Positions 16,959 through 26,546 are shown, counted from the stretch's first letter. The stretch is 64,000 nucleotides of DNA from Mycobacterium numidiamassiliense (GCF_900157365.1 NZ_FUEZ01000003.1:496001-560000); one strand, 5' to 3'. A program made the numbers and translations. Notes: a model not told the origin generated them from the sequence alone.

Positions 16959-17213
16959 ATGGCCAATGCTCCGATCACCGTGTACACGACGTCCTGGTGT
17001 GGTTACTGCCACCGGCTCATGACGGTGCTCAAATCCAACGGGATCGCCTACGAGGCGGTCGACATCGAACACGACGCTGCGGCGGCGGATTTCGTCAGCA
17101 AGGCAAACGGTGGCAACCGGACGGTTCCCACGGTGAAGTTCTCCGACGGCTCGACGTTGACCAATCCGAGTGCGGCCGAGGTGAAAGCCAAACTGGCCGA
17201 GGTCACCGGCTAA
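16959..17213 (+). CDS. mrx1: Mycoredoxin 1 (glutaredoxin-like, mycothiol-dependent)
   Basis: An 84-residue thioredoxin-fold protein. Its active site is C14-G-Y-C17 in TTSWCGYCHR, with the cis-Pro region RTVPTVKFSDGS. Mycoredoxin-1 reduces mixed disulfides between proteins and mycothiol, the actinobacterial counterpart of the glutathione/glutaredoxin system. The start is ATG 16959. It is divergent from uvrD2 by about 130 bp, as in M. tuberculosis. No clear sigma-H promoter was seen in that gap. Confidence 0.95.
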   Translation: MANAPITVYTTSWCGYCHRLMTVLKSNGIAYEAVDIEHDAAAADFVSKANGGNRTVPTVKFSDGSTLTNPSAAEVKAKLAEVTG

Positions 17214-17271
17214 CCACGCCGCCGAAAGTTAGTGCGCAGCAAAGCGTCTTAACCGCTCTACGATACGAGAT

Positions 17272-17901
17272 ATGGCATCGAGTCTGCGATCCGCCGCGGT
17301 CGTCTGCTGCGCGGTGTTGATGTCGGCGTGCTCCTATACATACACCAACAAGTCGAACGTGGTCCATGCCCAACGCCTCGATGACATGATCGTCAGCGTC
17401 GAAGATGTCCGGCGAATCGCCGCGGCCGAAGATTTCGCGCCACACATAGAAGCGCACTTGCATAAGCCGCCACCCGCGGACCCGGCCGCGCCTGAGCCGT
17501 GCCGTGCGGTGGGATACAACGACCTCACGTTCGGTGGTGGCTGGTCAGACTTTCGCAGCGCGGGCTACAAGGGGGTTACCGATGACATAGATCCAGGCGG
17601 AAACTCGATGGTTAACGAAGTCAGCCAGGCAGTTGCCCGCTACCCGAGCTCGGACAAGGCCCAGGCCGCATTCCATAAGCTGGAGTCGTCGCTACAAGCC
17701 TGTGTTGCGTTGCACAATCCGAACTACGAGTTCACGCTGGACAAGCCGGATTCCGCAACCTTGCGGATCACCGACCTTCAGTGGTGCCACCTCTACCGCG
17801 CAAAAGCCGCGGTACTCGTCTCGGTCGGCGTGCTGGGTCTTGAAGCATCGAACCAGATCGCCGACACCATCTTGCAGACGATCACCGATCGCATCAAGTA
17901 G
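17272..17901 (+). CDS. PknH-sensor-like lipoprotein (LppH-type)
   Basis: A 209-residue protein with a signal peptide and lipobox VLMSACS (lipidated Cys ~20). The mature part resembles the extracellular sensor domain of PknH: conserved Cys pairs in PEPCRAVGY, LQACVALH and LQWCHLY and the family-like phrases VARYPSSDKAQAAFHKLE and RAKAAVLVSVGV. No kinase domain is present. Members of this family (LppH, LpqQ and others) are surface-anchored and of unknown ligand. The position between mrx1 and nudC is not one I recall from the M. tuberculosis order, so it may be an insertion. Confidence 0.82.
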   Translation: MASSLRSAAVVCCAVLMSACSYTYTNKSNVVHAQRLDDMIVSVEDVRRIAAAEDFAPHIEAHLHKPPPADPAAPEPCRAVGYNDLTFGGGWSDFRSAGYKGVTDDIDPGGNSMVNEVSQAVARYPSSDKAQAAFHKLESSLQACVALHNPNYEFTLDKPDSATLRITDLQWCHLYRAKAAVLVSVGVLGLEASNQIADTILQTITDRIK

Positions 17902-17905
17902 CGCC

Positions 17906-18829
17906 TCAGCCGGCCGCCGCCCAGGATTCGATGATCACCCGGGCGATCGAAATCGACCCGGGCAGAAGCAGTTTCGACTCCGCCGAGCTCGACCAATCGC
18001 CGGCATCCAGCGCCGCGCGCACTTCGGCGCGGGTGAACCACGACGCCTCGGCGATTTCGCCGTCGTTGAACGCGAACTCCTCATCCGGATCGCCAAGGGC
18101 GTGGAAGCCGACCATCAGCGAGCGCGGAAACGGCCACGGCTGGCTGCCCAGATAGCGAACGTCTCGCACGGTCAACCCGATCTCCTCGCGGATTTCGCGG
18201 ACGACACACACTTCGAAAGACTCACCGGCTTCGACGAATCCGGCCAGCAGCGAGAACATCCGCTCGGGCCACACCGCTTGACGCGCCAGCACCGCACGGT
18301 CGCCGCCGTCGTGGACCAGACAGATCACCGCCGGGTCGATGCGCGGAAACTCCTCGTGACCCGTGACCGGGTTGACTCGCGACCAGCCCGCCCTGGCGGA
18401 TTTCGTCGGCGACCCGTCGACCGCGCTGAACCGGGCGCTGTCATGCCAATTCAACAGCGCCACAGCCGAAGACATGAGTTGACTGCTGGTGTCGTCGAAG
18501 ATGGGGCCCAGGCTGCGCAGGTTGACCACCTCGGCCCGCGCGTCCGGATCGTCGGGCGCTTGCAGCGCTCCGCGGATGGCCCACACATGCTGCCCGCCCT
18601 CGATGCGACCCAGGAATACCGCGTCCGGTGGCGGCTTCTCGGCGTGATCGGCCGCGGCGCCGAGCACCACTCGACCGTCGGCGACCAACACCTGGTTGCG
18701 CGAATCCACCCGCAGCAGAGCCGCATCCGCCCAGCCGGTGGTGGCTGCGTCGACGTCGGTGCGCAGCTGATCGGCGCGGTCGGCACCGACACGAGAAAGC
18801 AGCGGAACGCTCTGCAGTCGAAAGTCCAC
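17906..18829 (-). CDS. nudC: NADH pyrophosphatase NudC (Nudix hydrolase)
   Basis: A 307-residue Nudix enzyme. The Nudix box is intact (GFVEAGES...REIREEIGLTV), followed by the NADH-pyrophosphatase signature SQPWPFPRSLM. NudC hydrolyses NADH to NMNH and AMP, and in mycobacteria affects isoniazid-NAD and ethionamide-NAD adducts. The segment equivalent to the E. coli zinc ribbon (around SARFSAVDGSPTKSARAG and RVNPVTGHEEFPR) contains no cysteine, so zinc is not bound there. The start is GTG 18829, overlapping by one base the TAG of the upstream K+ channel gene, which implies translational coupling. Confidence 0.94.
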   Translation of the reverse strand: MDFRLQSVPLLSRVGADRADQLRTDVDAATTGWADAALLRVDSRNQVLVADGRVVLGAAADHAEKPPPDAVFLGRIEGGQHVWAIRGALQAPDDPDARAEVVNLRSLGPIFDDTSSQLMSSAVALLNWHDSARFSAVDGSPTKSARAGWSRVNPVTGHEEFPRIDPAVICLVHDGGDRAVLARQAVWPERMFSLLAGFVEAGESFEVCVVREIREEIGLTVRDVRYLGSQPWPFPRSLMVGFHALGDPDEEFAFNDGEIAEASWFTRAEVRAALDAGDWSSSAESKLLLPGSISIARVIIESWAAAG

Positions 18830-19905
18830 TAGTGTCCCGCGTTTCGGATGTAGAGCAGCCGATCGGTCGCCTCGATGGCATCCACCTCGGGTGCACCGAT
18901 GCGCAGCAGCCGGCCGTCACGCACCACGCCCAGCACGATGTCGCGCAGGTGCCGCGGGGAACCACCGACTTCGGACTGCTCCACCTCGCGCTCGGCGATG
19001 GCCAGACCCTCGTCCGGAGTCAGCAGGTCCTCGATCATCTCCACGACAGTGGGAGTGGTGGTCGCCAGGCCGAGCAACCGCCCGGCGGTCTCCGAGGAAA
19101 CGACCACCGAATCCGCACCCGATTGCTGCAGCAGATGCGAATTCTCGGCCTCACGGATGGACGCCACGATCCTGGCCTTGGGGGCGAGCTCGCGCGCCGT
19201 CAACGTCACCAGGACGGCGGTGTCGTCGCGGTTCGTGGCGACGATGATCGACGAGGCGTGCTGGGCGCCGGCCAGTCGCAGTACGTCAGACTTGGTGGCG
19301 TCGCCATGCACGGTAACCAGTCCGGCCGTCGCGGCGTGCTCGAGGGCGCCTCGATCGGTGTCGACGACGACGATCTCGCCCACGGCGGCCTCATCGCTGA
19401 CCCTGGCCTCGACAGCTCTTTTCCCCTTGGTGCCGTAGCCGATCACGATGGTGTGGTTACGCACTTTGTTCCTCCAACGCTGGATCTTCCACCCCTGCCG
19501 GGATCGCTCGGAGAGCAGCTCGAGCGTCGTGCCGACCAACACCACCAGGAACGCGATCCGCAGCGGGGTGAAGATCACGGTGTTCACCAGGCGCGCGGCC
19601 TCGGTGTACGGGGTGATGTCGCCGTAGCCGGTCGTCGACAACGACACCGCCGAGAAGTAAAGGCAGTCCAGGAAGGTCAGCCGCTCGCCCCGCACGTCGC
19701 GGTAGCCGTTGCGGTCCAGGTACACAACGAGCGTGGCGGCGAACAACAGGAGCAGCGCGATGGTGAACCGGCGCGCGACGACGCGGATGGGGCTGCCGAG
19801 GTTTTCGGGGATGCGCAGCACCCCGACCAGCAGGTGGCCCGGCTGTGCGGCCAACGTCTCGTCGAGGCCCCGGAGTTGCCGCAACCTACCCTTGGGCACA
19901 GTCAC
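18829..19905 (-). CDS. Potassium channel with RCK/TrkA-N regulatory domain
   Basis: A 358-residue protein: two hydrophobic helices (residues ~35-58 and ~100-122) flank a pore loop with the K+ selectivity filter STTGYGDITP. A cytoplasmic RCK domain (VIGYGTKGKRAVEARV, Rossmann fold, residues ~140-260) and an RCK_C-like tail follow. This matches prokaryotic 2-TM potassium channels gated by a nucleotide or ion bound to RCK. It lies directly upstream of nudC with a 1-nt overlap, suggesting coordinated expression. Confidence 0.93.
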   Translation of the reverse strand: MTVPKGRLRQLRGLDETLAAQPGHLLVGVLRIPENLGSPIRVVARRFTIALLLLFAATLVVYLDRNGYRDVRGERLTFLDCLYFSAVSLSTTGYGDITPYTEAARLVNTVIFTPLRIAFLVVLVGTTLELLSERSRQGWKIQRWRNKVRNHTIVIGYGTKGKRAVEARVSDEAAVGEIVVVDTDRGALEHAATAGLVTVHGDATKSDVLRLAGAQHASSIIVATNRDDTAVLVTLTARELAPKARIVASIREAENSHLLQQSGADSVVVSSETAGRLLGLATTTPTVVEMIEDLLTPDEGLAIAEREVEQSEVGGSPRHLRDIVLGVVRDGRLLRIGAPEVDAIEATDRLLYIRNAGH

Positions 19906-19967
19906 CCGTCATCGGCTCAACGCACCGCACGCCTCACATGTAACCACGATCAACGGCCCTAGGCGCA

Positions 19968-22900
19968 TCAGACGGCGACATCGCGGCCATCGTCCGAGCG
20001 GGCCAACAGCCCGGCCAACTCGGTGGCGTCGGGCAGTTCCTCGGGGATGACGGTGGTCCCGGTTCGCACGTAGTGGAAGGCGGTACGCACCGACGAGTGC
20101 GGACACCCGGTCAAGGCGGACCACGCCAACCGGTAGACGGCGAGCTGGACGGCGGCCTGCCGCATTGCTTCCGGCCCGTGCGGAGGCTCACCGGTTTTCC
20201 AGTCCACCACGGTGGCGCCCCCGTCGGGGTCGGCGAACACCGCGTCGATGCGGCCCCGCACCACGGTGTCGCCGATGGGCATCTCGAAGGGCACCTCGAC
20301 GGCGACGGGTGTGCGGGCGGCCCATCGCGATGCGGTGAATGCCTCCTGCAGCGCGGCCAATTCCCGGGTGTCGCCGACATCCGAATCCACCGCGCCGGGC
20401 AGGTCGCTGAGGTCGAACAGCCACTCCGTCCCGTAGAACTGCTGAACCCACTCGTGAAAAGCGTTGCCCAGCAACGCGTGTGGGTCGGGACGGGCTGGCA
20501 GCCGATGCATCAACCGCTGCGCCGCGCCCGCCGGGTCGCGCGCCAGATCCACCAGGCCGCTGACGGACAACTGGCTGGGCAAAGCGCGGGCGACCGGCTG
20601 GGCCGACCGCGCGCGCTCGGCCAGCAAGGCGTCGACATCGGCGGCCCAGCCCTCGACGTCGGTGTCGGCGCCGTCCGTGCCGGCCGTCATCGCCTGGTCC
20701 GTCATCGCCTGGTCCGTCATCCGGTGGTCCGTCATCCGGTGGTCCGTCATCGCCTGGGCCACCAGCGCTGCCCCGCGTTCGACATCGCCGCGCCGTGTCG
20801 ACAGCGGATCCGCTGGCCATACTGCCTCGATAATGTTGTCGCGCAGTGGGTTTCGCTCGCCGTCAGCGGGCGTGGACGCCCACTGCTCCACCACCCCGCA
20901 GGGATCACCGGCGGCGGTCGACCGGTCGATGATGCCTTTGAGTTCACAGAGGAAATCCGACGGCCCCCGCGGCTTGATCCCGGTGGCGCCCCAGTGATGG
21001 CCGGACACCAGCAGCGTGTCCTCGGCCCGGGTTATTCCCACGTACAGCAGCCGGCGTTCCTCGTCGATACGGCGCTGCTCGAGCTGGCGGCGATGCTCGG
21101 CGATCTTGTCCGACAGCTGCTTTCGGTTGGTGACATCCGAGGTGTCCAGCACCGGGACACCGAGGGAGCCTGCCGAGGACCGGTCGCCGCGCAGCAGCGG
21201 CGGCAGTTCGGCGGCGTCGCTGAGCCAGCTGCTGCGCGACGCGGTGGACGGGAACACCCCGCCCGACAGATGCGCGACCGCCACCACCTCCCACTCCAGG
21301 CCTTTCGCGGAATGCACGGTGAGCACCTGGACCCGATCCCGGGCGACGGTCAACGTGGCCGGCGGCAAACCGCTCTCGACGGCGTCGGCAGCATCCAGGT
21401 AGGCCAGCAGCCCCAGCACCGAGGCCGCCGCGGGTACGTCCATCGCACTGGCCGCGGCCGTTGTTCGTTCGGCGTAGCCGGCGGCCACGTCGGCGAAGGC
21501 GTCGAGGTGCTCGGCGCCGCCCCAGCCCGCGGAGACCCCCGCTGCGGCCCGGGCTTCACAGTCGACGCCCAGCACGCGACGCACCTCGGCCACCAGGTCG
21601 GGCAGGGCGTGGCCGAGATGGCCGCGCAGTGCACTGATCTCGGCGGCCAACGCGGTGATCCGCCCATATCCCGCAACCGAATACGCGGCGGCCGAACCGG
21701 GATCGCTGATCGCGTCGGCCAGACACGCGGTATCAGCATCCGGACCTGCGGCTATCGCGATCGACTCGGGCGAGGGCGCTTCGTCGCGGCGTTGCCGGCC
21801 GGCAAGGGCCACCGCGCGCTGCCACAGGGCGGCGATATCGCGCCCACCGAGGCGCCAGCGTGGACCGGTCAGCACCCGCATCGCCGCGGCACCTGCCGTC
21901 GGGTCGGCGACCAGGCGCAGCATGGCCACGACGTCGGCGACCTCGGGGATCGACAGCAGGCCGGCCAGACCGACGACCTCGACCGGGATACCGCGGGCGC
22001 GCAGCGCATCGGCGATGGGTGCGGCATCGGCGTTGCGGCGCACCAGCACCGCGGCGGTGGGCGGACTGACCCCCTCGGCGCGGGCCCGCTGGTAATGCCC
22101 GTGCAGGTGATCGGCGATCCACTCACGCTCGGCGCGCGCATCCACGAGTAACGCACAGCGGACGGTGCCGGGCGGGGCATCCGGGCGCGGGCGCAACGCG
22201 TGCACCGTGACGGAGCGCCGCCGCGCCTCGGCGGAGATCGCGTTGGCTACGTGCAGGGTGCGCGGCGGATTGCGCCAGCTGGTGCGCAGCTCCAGGACCG
22301 GCGCGGGAGTGCCGTCGGATCGGGGGAAGTCCGTGGTGAACCGCGGCAGGTTCGTGGCCGAGGCGCCGCGCCAGCCGTAGATCGACTGAATCGGATCTCC
22401 GACGGCCGTCAGCGCCAACCCGTCATCGACGCCACCACCGAACAGTGCCGACAAGGCGACTCGCTGGGCATGGCCGGTGTCCTGGTACTCGTCGAGCAGC
22501 ACCACCCGGTAGCGGCCCCGCAGGTCCTGTCCCACTTGCGGGAAGGTCTCCGCAAGCCTTGCCGCAGAAGCCATTTGCATACCGAAGTCCATGACTTTGA
22601 GCGCGTGCATCCGCTGATTGAGCGCGTCGAGCAGCGGCACCAGCTCGGTACGCTCGGTCTGGGCGGCCAGCAGTCGCTGCAGCCACTGGCTGGGGCCGCG
22701 ATCGCGCTGGTAGGGACCCGCCGGCAGGGTATGCACCAGCCGCTCCAGCTCCACGTGGGTGTCGCGGAGCTGGCCGGTGTCCACCAGGTGCTCGGCGAGC
22801 TGGCCCCACAATCGCAGCAGCATCGAGGTGATCGCGGCCGGGTTCTTCTCGGTGCACAGCTGTCCGTCGTACCGATTGACTACGTCGAAGGCCAACTGCC

Positions 22901-23336
22901 ACAACTCGGTTTCGCTGAGCAGTCGGGTGTCCGGCTCGACCGGCAACAGCAGCCCGTAGTCCCGCAGCAACGACCCGGCAAAGGCGTGGTAGGTGCTGAC
23001 CACCGGGGCGCCTGCAGTTTCGGCGCCCGGTTCGGGGGCCGCGGCGCCGCCCAACCCGATGCCGGCCAGCCGGGCCAGCCGGGACCGAACCCGGCGCAGC
23101 AGCTGGCCGGCGGCCTTGCGGGTGAAGGTCAAACCCAGCACCTGCCCGGGATCGGCGTATCCGTTGGCGACGAGCCACACCACCCGCGCGGCCATCGTCT
23201 CGGTTTTGCCCGCTCCGGCTCCGGCGATCACGACCAGCGGCCCCGGCGGCGCGGCAATGACGGCGGCCTGCTCGTCGGTGGGCGGGAAAACACCCAGCGC
23301 ACGGGCTAATTCGGTGGGGCTGTAGCGCGGAGTCAC
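19968..23336 (-). CDS. adnB: AdnB subunit of the AdnAB helicase-nuclease
   Basis: A 1122-residue UvrD-like motor fused to a RecB-family nuclease. Walker A is VIAGAGAGKTETM, motif II VLLDEYQDTGHAQ, motif III TAVGDPIQSIYGWRG and motif VI YVGITRAEDTLL. The C-terminal nuclease module has the signature ATVVDWKTGEPP and VQLAVYRLAW. AdnAB resects double-strand ends in mycobacterial recombination. The start is GTG 23336, overlapping the adnA stop as GTGA; an upstream in-frame ATG is not needed. A 15-bp tandem repeat encodes MTDHR/MTDQA units in the linker between motor and nuclease. Confidence 0.96.
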   Translation of the reverse strand: MTPRYSPTELARALGVFPPTDEQAAVIAAPPGPLVVIAGAGAGKTETMAARVVWLVANGYADPGQVLGLTFTRKAAGQLLRRVRSRLARLAGIGLGGAAAPEPGAETAGAPVVSTYHAFAGSLLRDYGLLLPVEPDTRLLSETELWQLAFDVVNRYDGQLCTEKNPAAITSMLLRLWGQLAEHLVDTGQLRDTHVELERLVHTLPAGPYQRDRGPSQWLQRLLAAQTERTELVPLLDALNQRMHALKVMDFGMQMASAARLAETFPQVGQDLRGRYRVVLLDEYQDTGHAQRVALSALFGGGVDDGLALTAVGDPIQSIYGWRGASATNLPRFTTDFPRSDGTPAPVLELRTSWRNPPRTLHVANAISAEARRRSVTVHALRPRPDAPPGTVRCALLVDARAEREWIADHLHGHYQRARAEGVSPPTAAVLVRRNADAAPIADALRARGIPVEVVGLAGLLSIPEVADVVAMLRLVADPTAGAAAMRVLTGPRWRLGGRDIAALWQRAVALAGRQRRDEAPSPESIAIAAGPDADTACLADAISDPGSAAAYSVAGYGRITALAAEISALRGHLGHALPDLVAEVRRVLGVDCEARAAAGVSAGWGGAEHLDAFADVAAGYAERTTAAASAMDVPAAASVLGLLAYLDAADAVESGLPPATLTVARDRVQVLTVHSAKGLEWEVVAVAHLSGGVFPSTASRSSWLSDAAELPPLLRGDRSSAGSLGVPVLDTSDVTNRKQLSDKIAEHRRQLEQRRIDEERRLLYVGITRAEDTLLVSGHHWGATGIKPRGPSDFLCELKGIIDRSTAAGDPCGVVEQWASTPADGERNPLRDNIIEAVWPADPLSTRRGDVERGAALVAQAMTDHRMTDHRMTDQAMTDQAMTAGTDGADTDVEGWAADVDALLAERARSAQPVARALPSQLSVSGLVDLARDPAGAAQRLMHRLPARPDPHALLGNAFHEWVQQFYGTEWLFDLSDLPGAVDSDVGDTRELAALQEAFTASRWAARTPVAVEVPFEMPIGDTVVRGRIDAVFADPDGGATVVDWKTGEPPHGPEAMRQAAVQLAVYRLAWSALTGCPHSSVRTAFHYVRTGTTVIPEELPDATELAGLLARSDDGRDVAV
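20686..20760 (-). repeat. 15-bp in-frame tandem repeat inside adnB (5 units)
   Basis: Five contiguous 15-bp units based on GTCATCGCCTGGTCC or GTCATCCGGTGGTCC (plus strand). Translated on the minus strand they give alternating MTDHR and MTDQA pentapeptides, at about AdnB residues 859-883, within the linker before the nuclease. As each unit is five codons, copy-number change would keep the frame. Confidence 0.93.
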
Positions 23337-26300
23337 CGTGCGGCCCCGTCGGCATGGGCCGGGCAGGACGGCCGGATCGGGCAGTGCGTGCAACCGTCAT
23401 TGCGACGGGCGATGAACTGCGGCCCGGTCGTCGCGTCGGCCGCGCGCCGGACGGCGTCGCGCCATTCGTCGCGGGCGGCCGGTGTCAACGGATCCTGCTC
23501 GCGTTCGGTGACGCCCGCTGCCCCGGTCTTGCCGATGTACACCAGCCGCGCGCCACCGGGCTCCGCCCCGGGCGAGGCGGCGTCGATCATGCCTTCGGCC
23601 ACCGCCAGTTGATACATCGCCAGCTGCGCGTGTTGCTGGGCGTCGTCCTTGCTGACCGGGGTTTTGCCGGTCTTGACGTCGACGATCACCAGCCGCCCGG
23701 CCCCATCCCGTTCCAGCCGGTCGACCCGGCCGCGCAGCCGGACCTCGCCGCCGTCCTCCCGCGACGTTGCCAGGACACCGTCGACCCCGACTTCCACCCC
23801 GACCTCGGTCAGTTGGGCGCGGGTCTGGGCGCGCCAATCGACGAACGCCTCGACCATGGCGCGGTGCCGGGCGTGTTCGTTGGCGGCATGCCAGCGCGCG
23901 TCGAACGGCAGGTGTTCCCAGGCGCGGTCCAGCTCGGCCAGCAGCTGGGCTTCGCTTCTGGCCGACTCGGCGATCAGCGCGTGCAACAACGAGCCAAGGG
24001 TCGAACGCAGATCTCGGGGGTTGGTCCCGCCGTGCCGTTCGATCAGCCAGCGCAGCGGGCAGTCGTTGAGGGTCTGCAGGGTCGACGGCGTCAAGGTGAC
24101 CGGATCGTCGCCGCCGCAGAGCGGGTCGCTGGTGCTGACCGGGATCAGACCGTGCCACGCTTCGGGGTTGGCGCCCGGCACACCCGCATCGGCCAACCGC
24201 GCCAATTGTGTTGCGGCGTGGCGGCGGGCGACCTCGTCCACCGCGCCGTCCGGGGCGCAGACGACACCGCGCAACCGCCCGACCAGCGCCGCCGACGACA
24301 GCACTCGAGGTGCTGAAACCGGCTGCGCTCCTTCGAGATCGGGATCGGTGTCGGCCCACTGCGCGATCTCGTCGAAGAACGGCGACGGCAATGCGGCCTC
24401 CAGCCCAGGGCCGCCGGTGTCGCTGTCGATCGCGGTCACCAGCAGCCGGCGCCGGGCCCGGCCCATCGCCGCGATCAGCAGCCTGCGCTCCTCGGCCAGC
24501 AGCGGCGCGCGCACCGAGGCGTCCTTGGCTACGCCGTCGAGCACGTCGAGCAGTCGCTGGGTGCCCAGTACACCCCCGCGCGGAATCATGTTGGGCCACA
24601 ACCCATCCTGCAAGCCTGCGATGACCACCAGATCCCATTCGTGGCCCAGGGCGGCGTGGGCACTGATCACCTGGACTTGGTCTGCCGTCGACGCCGGACC
24701 GCGGTTGACGCCCGGCAGCTGCAGGGCCGCGACGTGTTCGACGAGTCCGCGCAGCGACGCGCCCTGCGTGCGCGACACGTAGTGATCGGTGATGTCGAAC
24801 AGCGCGGTGACCGCCTCGAGGTCGCGGGCGGCCTGGACGCCCGCGGGGCCGCCGCGCTCGATCGCGGTGAGCCAGCGGCGCTGTAGGCCGGACCGCTGCC
24901 ACGCCGCCCACAGGGTGTAGCGGGGATCCTGGCCCTCGACGTGGCAGCGGGCTGCCGCGCCCAGGACCGCTTGCACTCGCTGCAGCGGGCGAAACTGCGC
25001 ACCCGGCGTGCCCCGCGACACGGCCGCCACCAGCAGGGCACCGAAATCGTCTGGCGCGTCAACGGGTTTGGCGCGCAGCAGCGTCCGGCGCAGCTGTCGC
25101 AGCGAGACCGGGTCGAGGCGGCCGATGGGCCCGGTCAGCAGCGCCAGCGCCTGGTCGCGGTCGAGCCCGTCGGCGGTCGCCGCCAGAACCGTCAGCAACG
25201 CCCGCGCCGCGGGCTCCTCGACCAGCGGACCGCTGACGGCGGGAACGGCGACCGGGACCCCGGCGGCCGCCAACACCCGGGGCAGCCGGGCCCCCGCCCG
25301 CGGCACGGACCGGACGATGACCGCCATCTGCGACCACGGCACGCCGTCGACGAGGTGGGCACGGCGTAGCGTGTCGGCGATCATCGCGGCCTCGGCGTGC
25401 GCCGACGCGGCCCGGCGCACCGTCACCGATCCCTCGTCGGCGCCGGTGCCGTCGACGTGTCTACCGCTGTTAGCGCCGGGCAGGCGGCGCGCGATGCCGC
25501 TGACGGCGCGGGCCACCGCGGGCGCGCACCGGTGCGACGCCGTCAACGTCACCGACGGTGAATCGCCATCCAACAACCCGGCGGGCTCGCCGCCGCGGAA
25601 CCCGAACACCGCCTGGTTGGGGTCACCGGCGACCAGCGCGAGTTCGGCGCCCGCGGCCAGCACCCGGACCAGCCGGGCCGCCTGCGGGTCGAGTTGCTGA
25701 GCGTCGTCGATCAACAACACCCGCACGCGGGCACGCTCGGCGGCCAGCAGTTCGGGATCGACCGCGAACGCCTCCAACGCCGCACCCACGAGTTCGGCGG
25801 CACCCAGCGCGGGCGTGGTCGCCTGCGGCGCCGCCGTGCCCACCGCGGCCCTCAGCAGCATCACCTGCTCGTACTGGCGCGCGAATTGACCGGCGGCGGT
25901 CCACTCCGGCCGGCGCGAGCGACGGCCCAGCCGCTCCAGCTCCTGGGCGTCCACACCGCGTTCGGCGCAGCGCGCCAACAAGTTTCGCAGTTCGGCGGCG
26001 AACCCCGCGGTGGTCAGGGCCGGCAGGAGATGTTTCGGCCACGCGACCGCCGCAGCGGGCCCGTCTTCGAGATCACCGGCCAGCAGCTCCCGGATGATGG
26101 CGTCCTGTTCGGCGCTGGTGACCAGCCGCGGCGGTGCATCGCCGGCGCGCTCGCCGGCCCGCCGCAACACCGCATACGCGTAGCTGTGCACGGTGCGCAC
26201 CAACGGCTCGCGCACAGCGGCCGGGCAGGCGTCGCAGGCCTGCGATCGCAGCAACGCCGTCGTCAGGGCACTGCGCGCCCGAGTCGGAATCCGGCCCGAA

Positions 26301-26470
26301 CCGGTAAGCAGCAGAACCGATTTCGGATCTATACCGCCGGTGATCTGTGCGACGGCGGCGTCGACCAATAGGCTGCTCTTTCCGGTACCGGGACCGCCAA
26401 GGATGCGCACCACGCCGCGGACGCCCGGCAGCAGAAGCGCATCTGCCTCGGTGCCCCAGGTGTACGACAT
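23333..26470 (-). CDS. adnA: AdnA subunit of the AdnAB helicase-nuclease
   Basis: A 1045-residue partner of AdnB. The N-terminal motor has Walker A RILGGPGTGKSSLL, motif II VLLIDDAQQLDPQ and motif III LVAGDPNQAVFGFRGG. The C-terminal nuclease has RLVIVDVKTGKTP and the tail GCTHCPIRPSC, which with a Cys in NDCPLRWLIE could ligate an iron-sulfur cluster, as in AddB/AdnA-type nucleases. The start is ATG 26470 (MSYTWGTEADAL); a TTG 12 nt upstream is unlikely. It is the first gene of the adnA-adnB operon, with a 4-nt overlap at the junction, and divergent from lipV. Confidence 0.96.
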   Translation of the reverse strand: MSYTWGTEADALLLPGVRGVVRILGGPGTGKSSLLVDAAVAQITGGIDPKSVLLLTGSGRIPTRARSALTTALLRSQACDACPAAVREPLVRTVHSYAYAVLRRAGERAGDAPPRLVTSAEQDAIIRELLAGDLEDGPAAAVAWPKHLLPALTTAGFAAELRNLLARCAERGVDAQELERLGRRSRRPEWTAAGQFARQYEQVMLLRAAVGTAAPQATTPALGAAELVGAALEAFAVDPELLAAERARVRVLLIDDAQQLDPQAARLVRVLAAGAELALVAGDPNQAVFGFRGGEPAGLLDGDSPSVTLTASHRCAPAVARAVSGIARRLPGANSGRHVDGTGADEGSVTVRRAASAHAEAAMIADTLRRAHLVDGVPWSQMAVIVRSVPRAGARLPRVLAAAGVPVAVPAVSGPLVEEPAARALLTVLAATADGLDRDQALALLTGPIGRLDPVSLRQLRRTLLRAKPVDAPDDFGALLVAAVSRGTPGAQFRPLQRVQAVLGAAARCHVEGQDPRYTLWAAWQRSGLQRRWLTAIERGGPAGVQAARDLEAVTALFDITDHYVSRTQGASLRGLVEHVAALQLPGVNRGPASTADQVQVISAHAALGHEWDLVVIAGLQDGLWPNMIPRGGVLGTQRLLDVLDGVAKDASVRAPLLAEERRLLIAAMGRARRRLLVTAIDSDTGGPGLEAALPSPFFDEIAQWADTDPDLEGAQPVSAPRVLSSAALVGRLRGVVCAPDGAVDEVARRHAATQLARLADAGVPGANPEAWHGLIPVSTSDPLCGGDDPVTLTPSTLQTLNDCPLRWLIERHGGTNPRDLRSTLGSLLHALIAESARSEAQLLAELDRAWEHLPFDARWHAANEHARHRAMVEAFVDWRAQTRAQLTEVGVEVGVDGVLATSREDGGEVRLRGRVDRLERDGAGRLVIVDVKTGKTPVSKDDAQQHAQLAMYQLAVAEGMIDAASPGAEPGGARLVYIGKTGAAGVTEREQDPLTPAARDEWRDAVRRAADATTGPQFIARRNDGCTHCPIRPSCPAHADGAAR

Positions 26471-26546
26471 GGGGGCATGCAATCACGAGGGTCTGACAAA
26501 TCCGGCGCGGAGGCGTGACGTCGGCCCGCCCTGGCATCATCGACGC

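Noticed and set aside
20073-22151. 692-codon open frame opposite adnB
   Set aside because: Shadow of adnB; the composition is low-complexity Gly/Arg/Gln/His and the helicase and nuclease motifs on the other strand are unambiguous.
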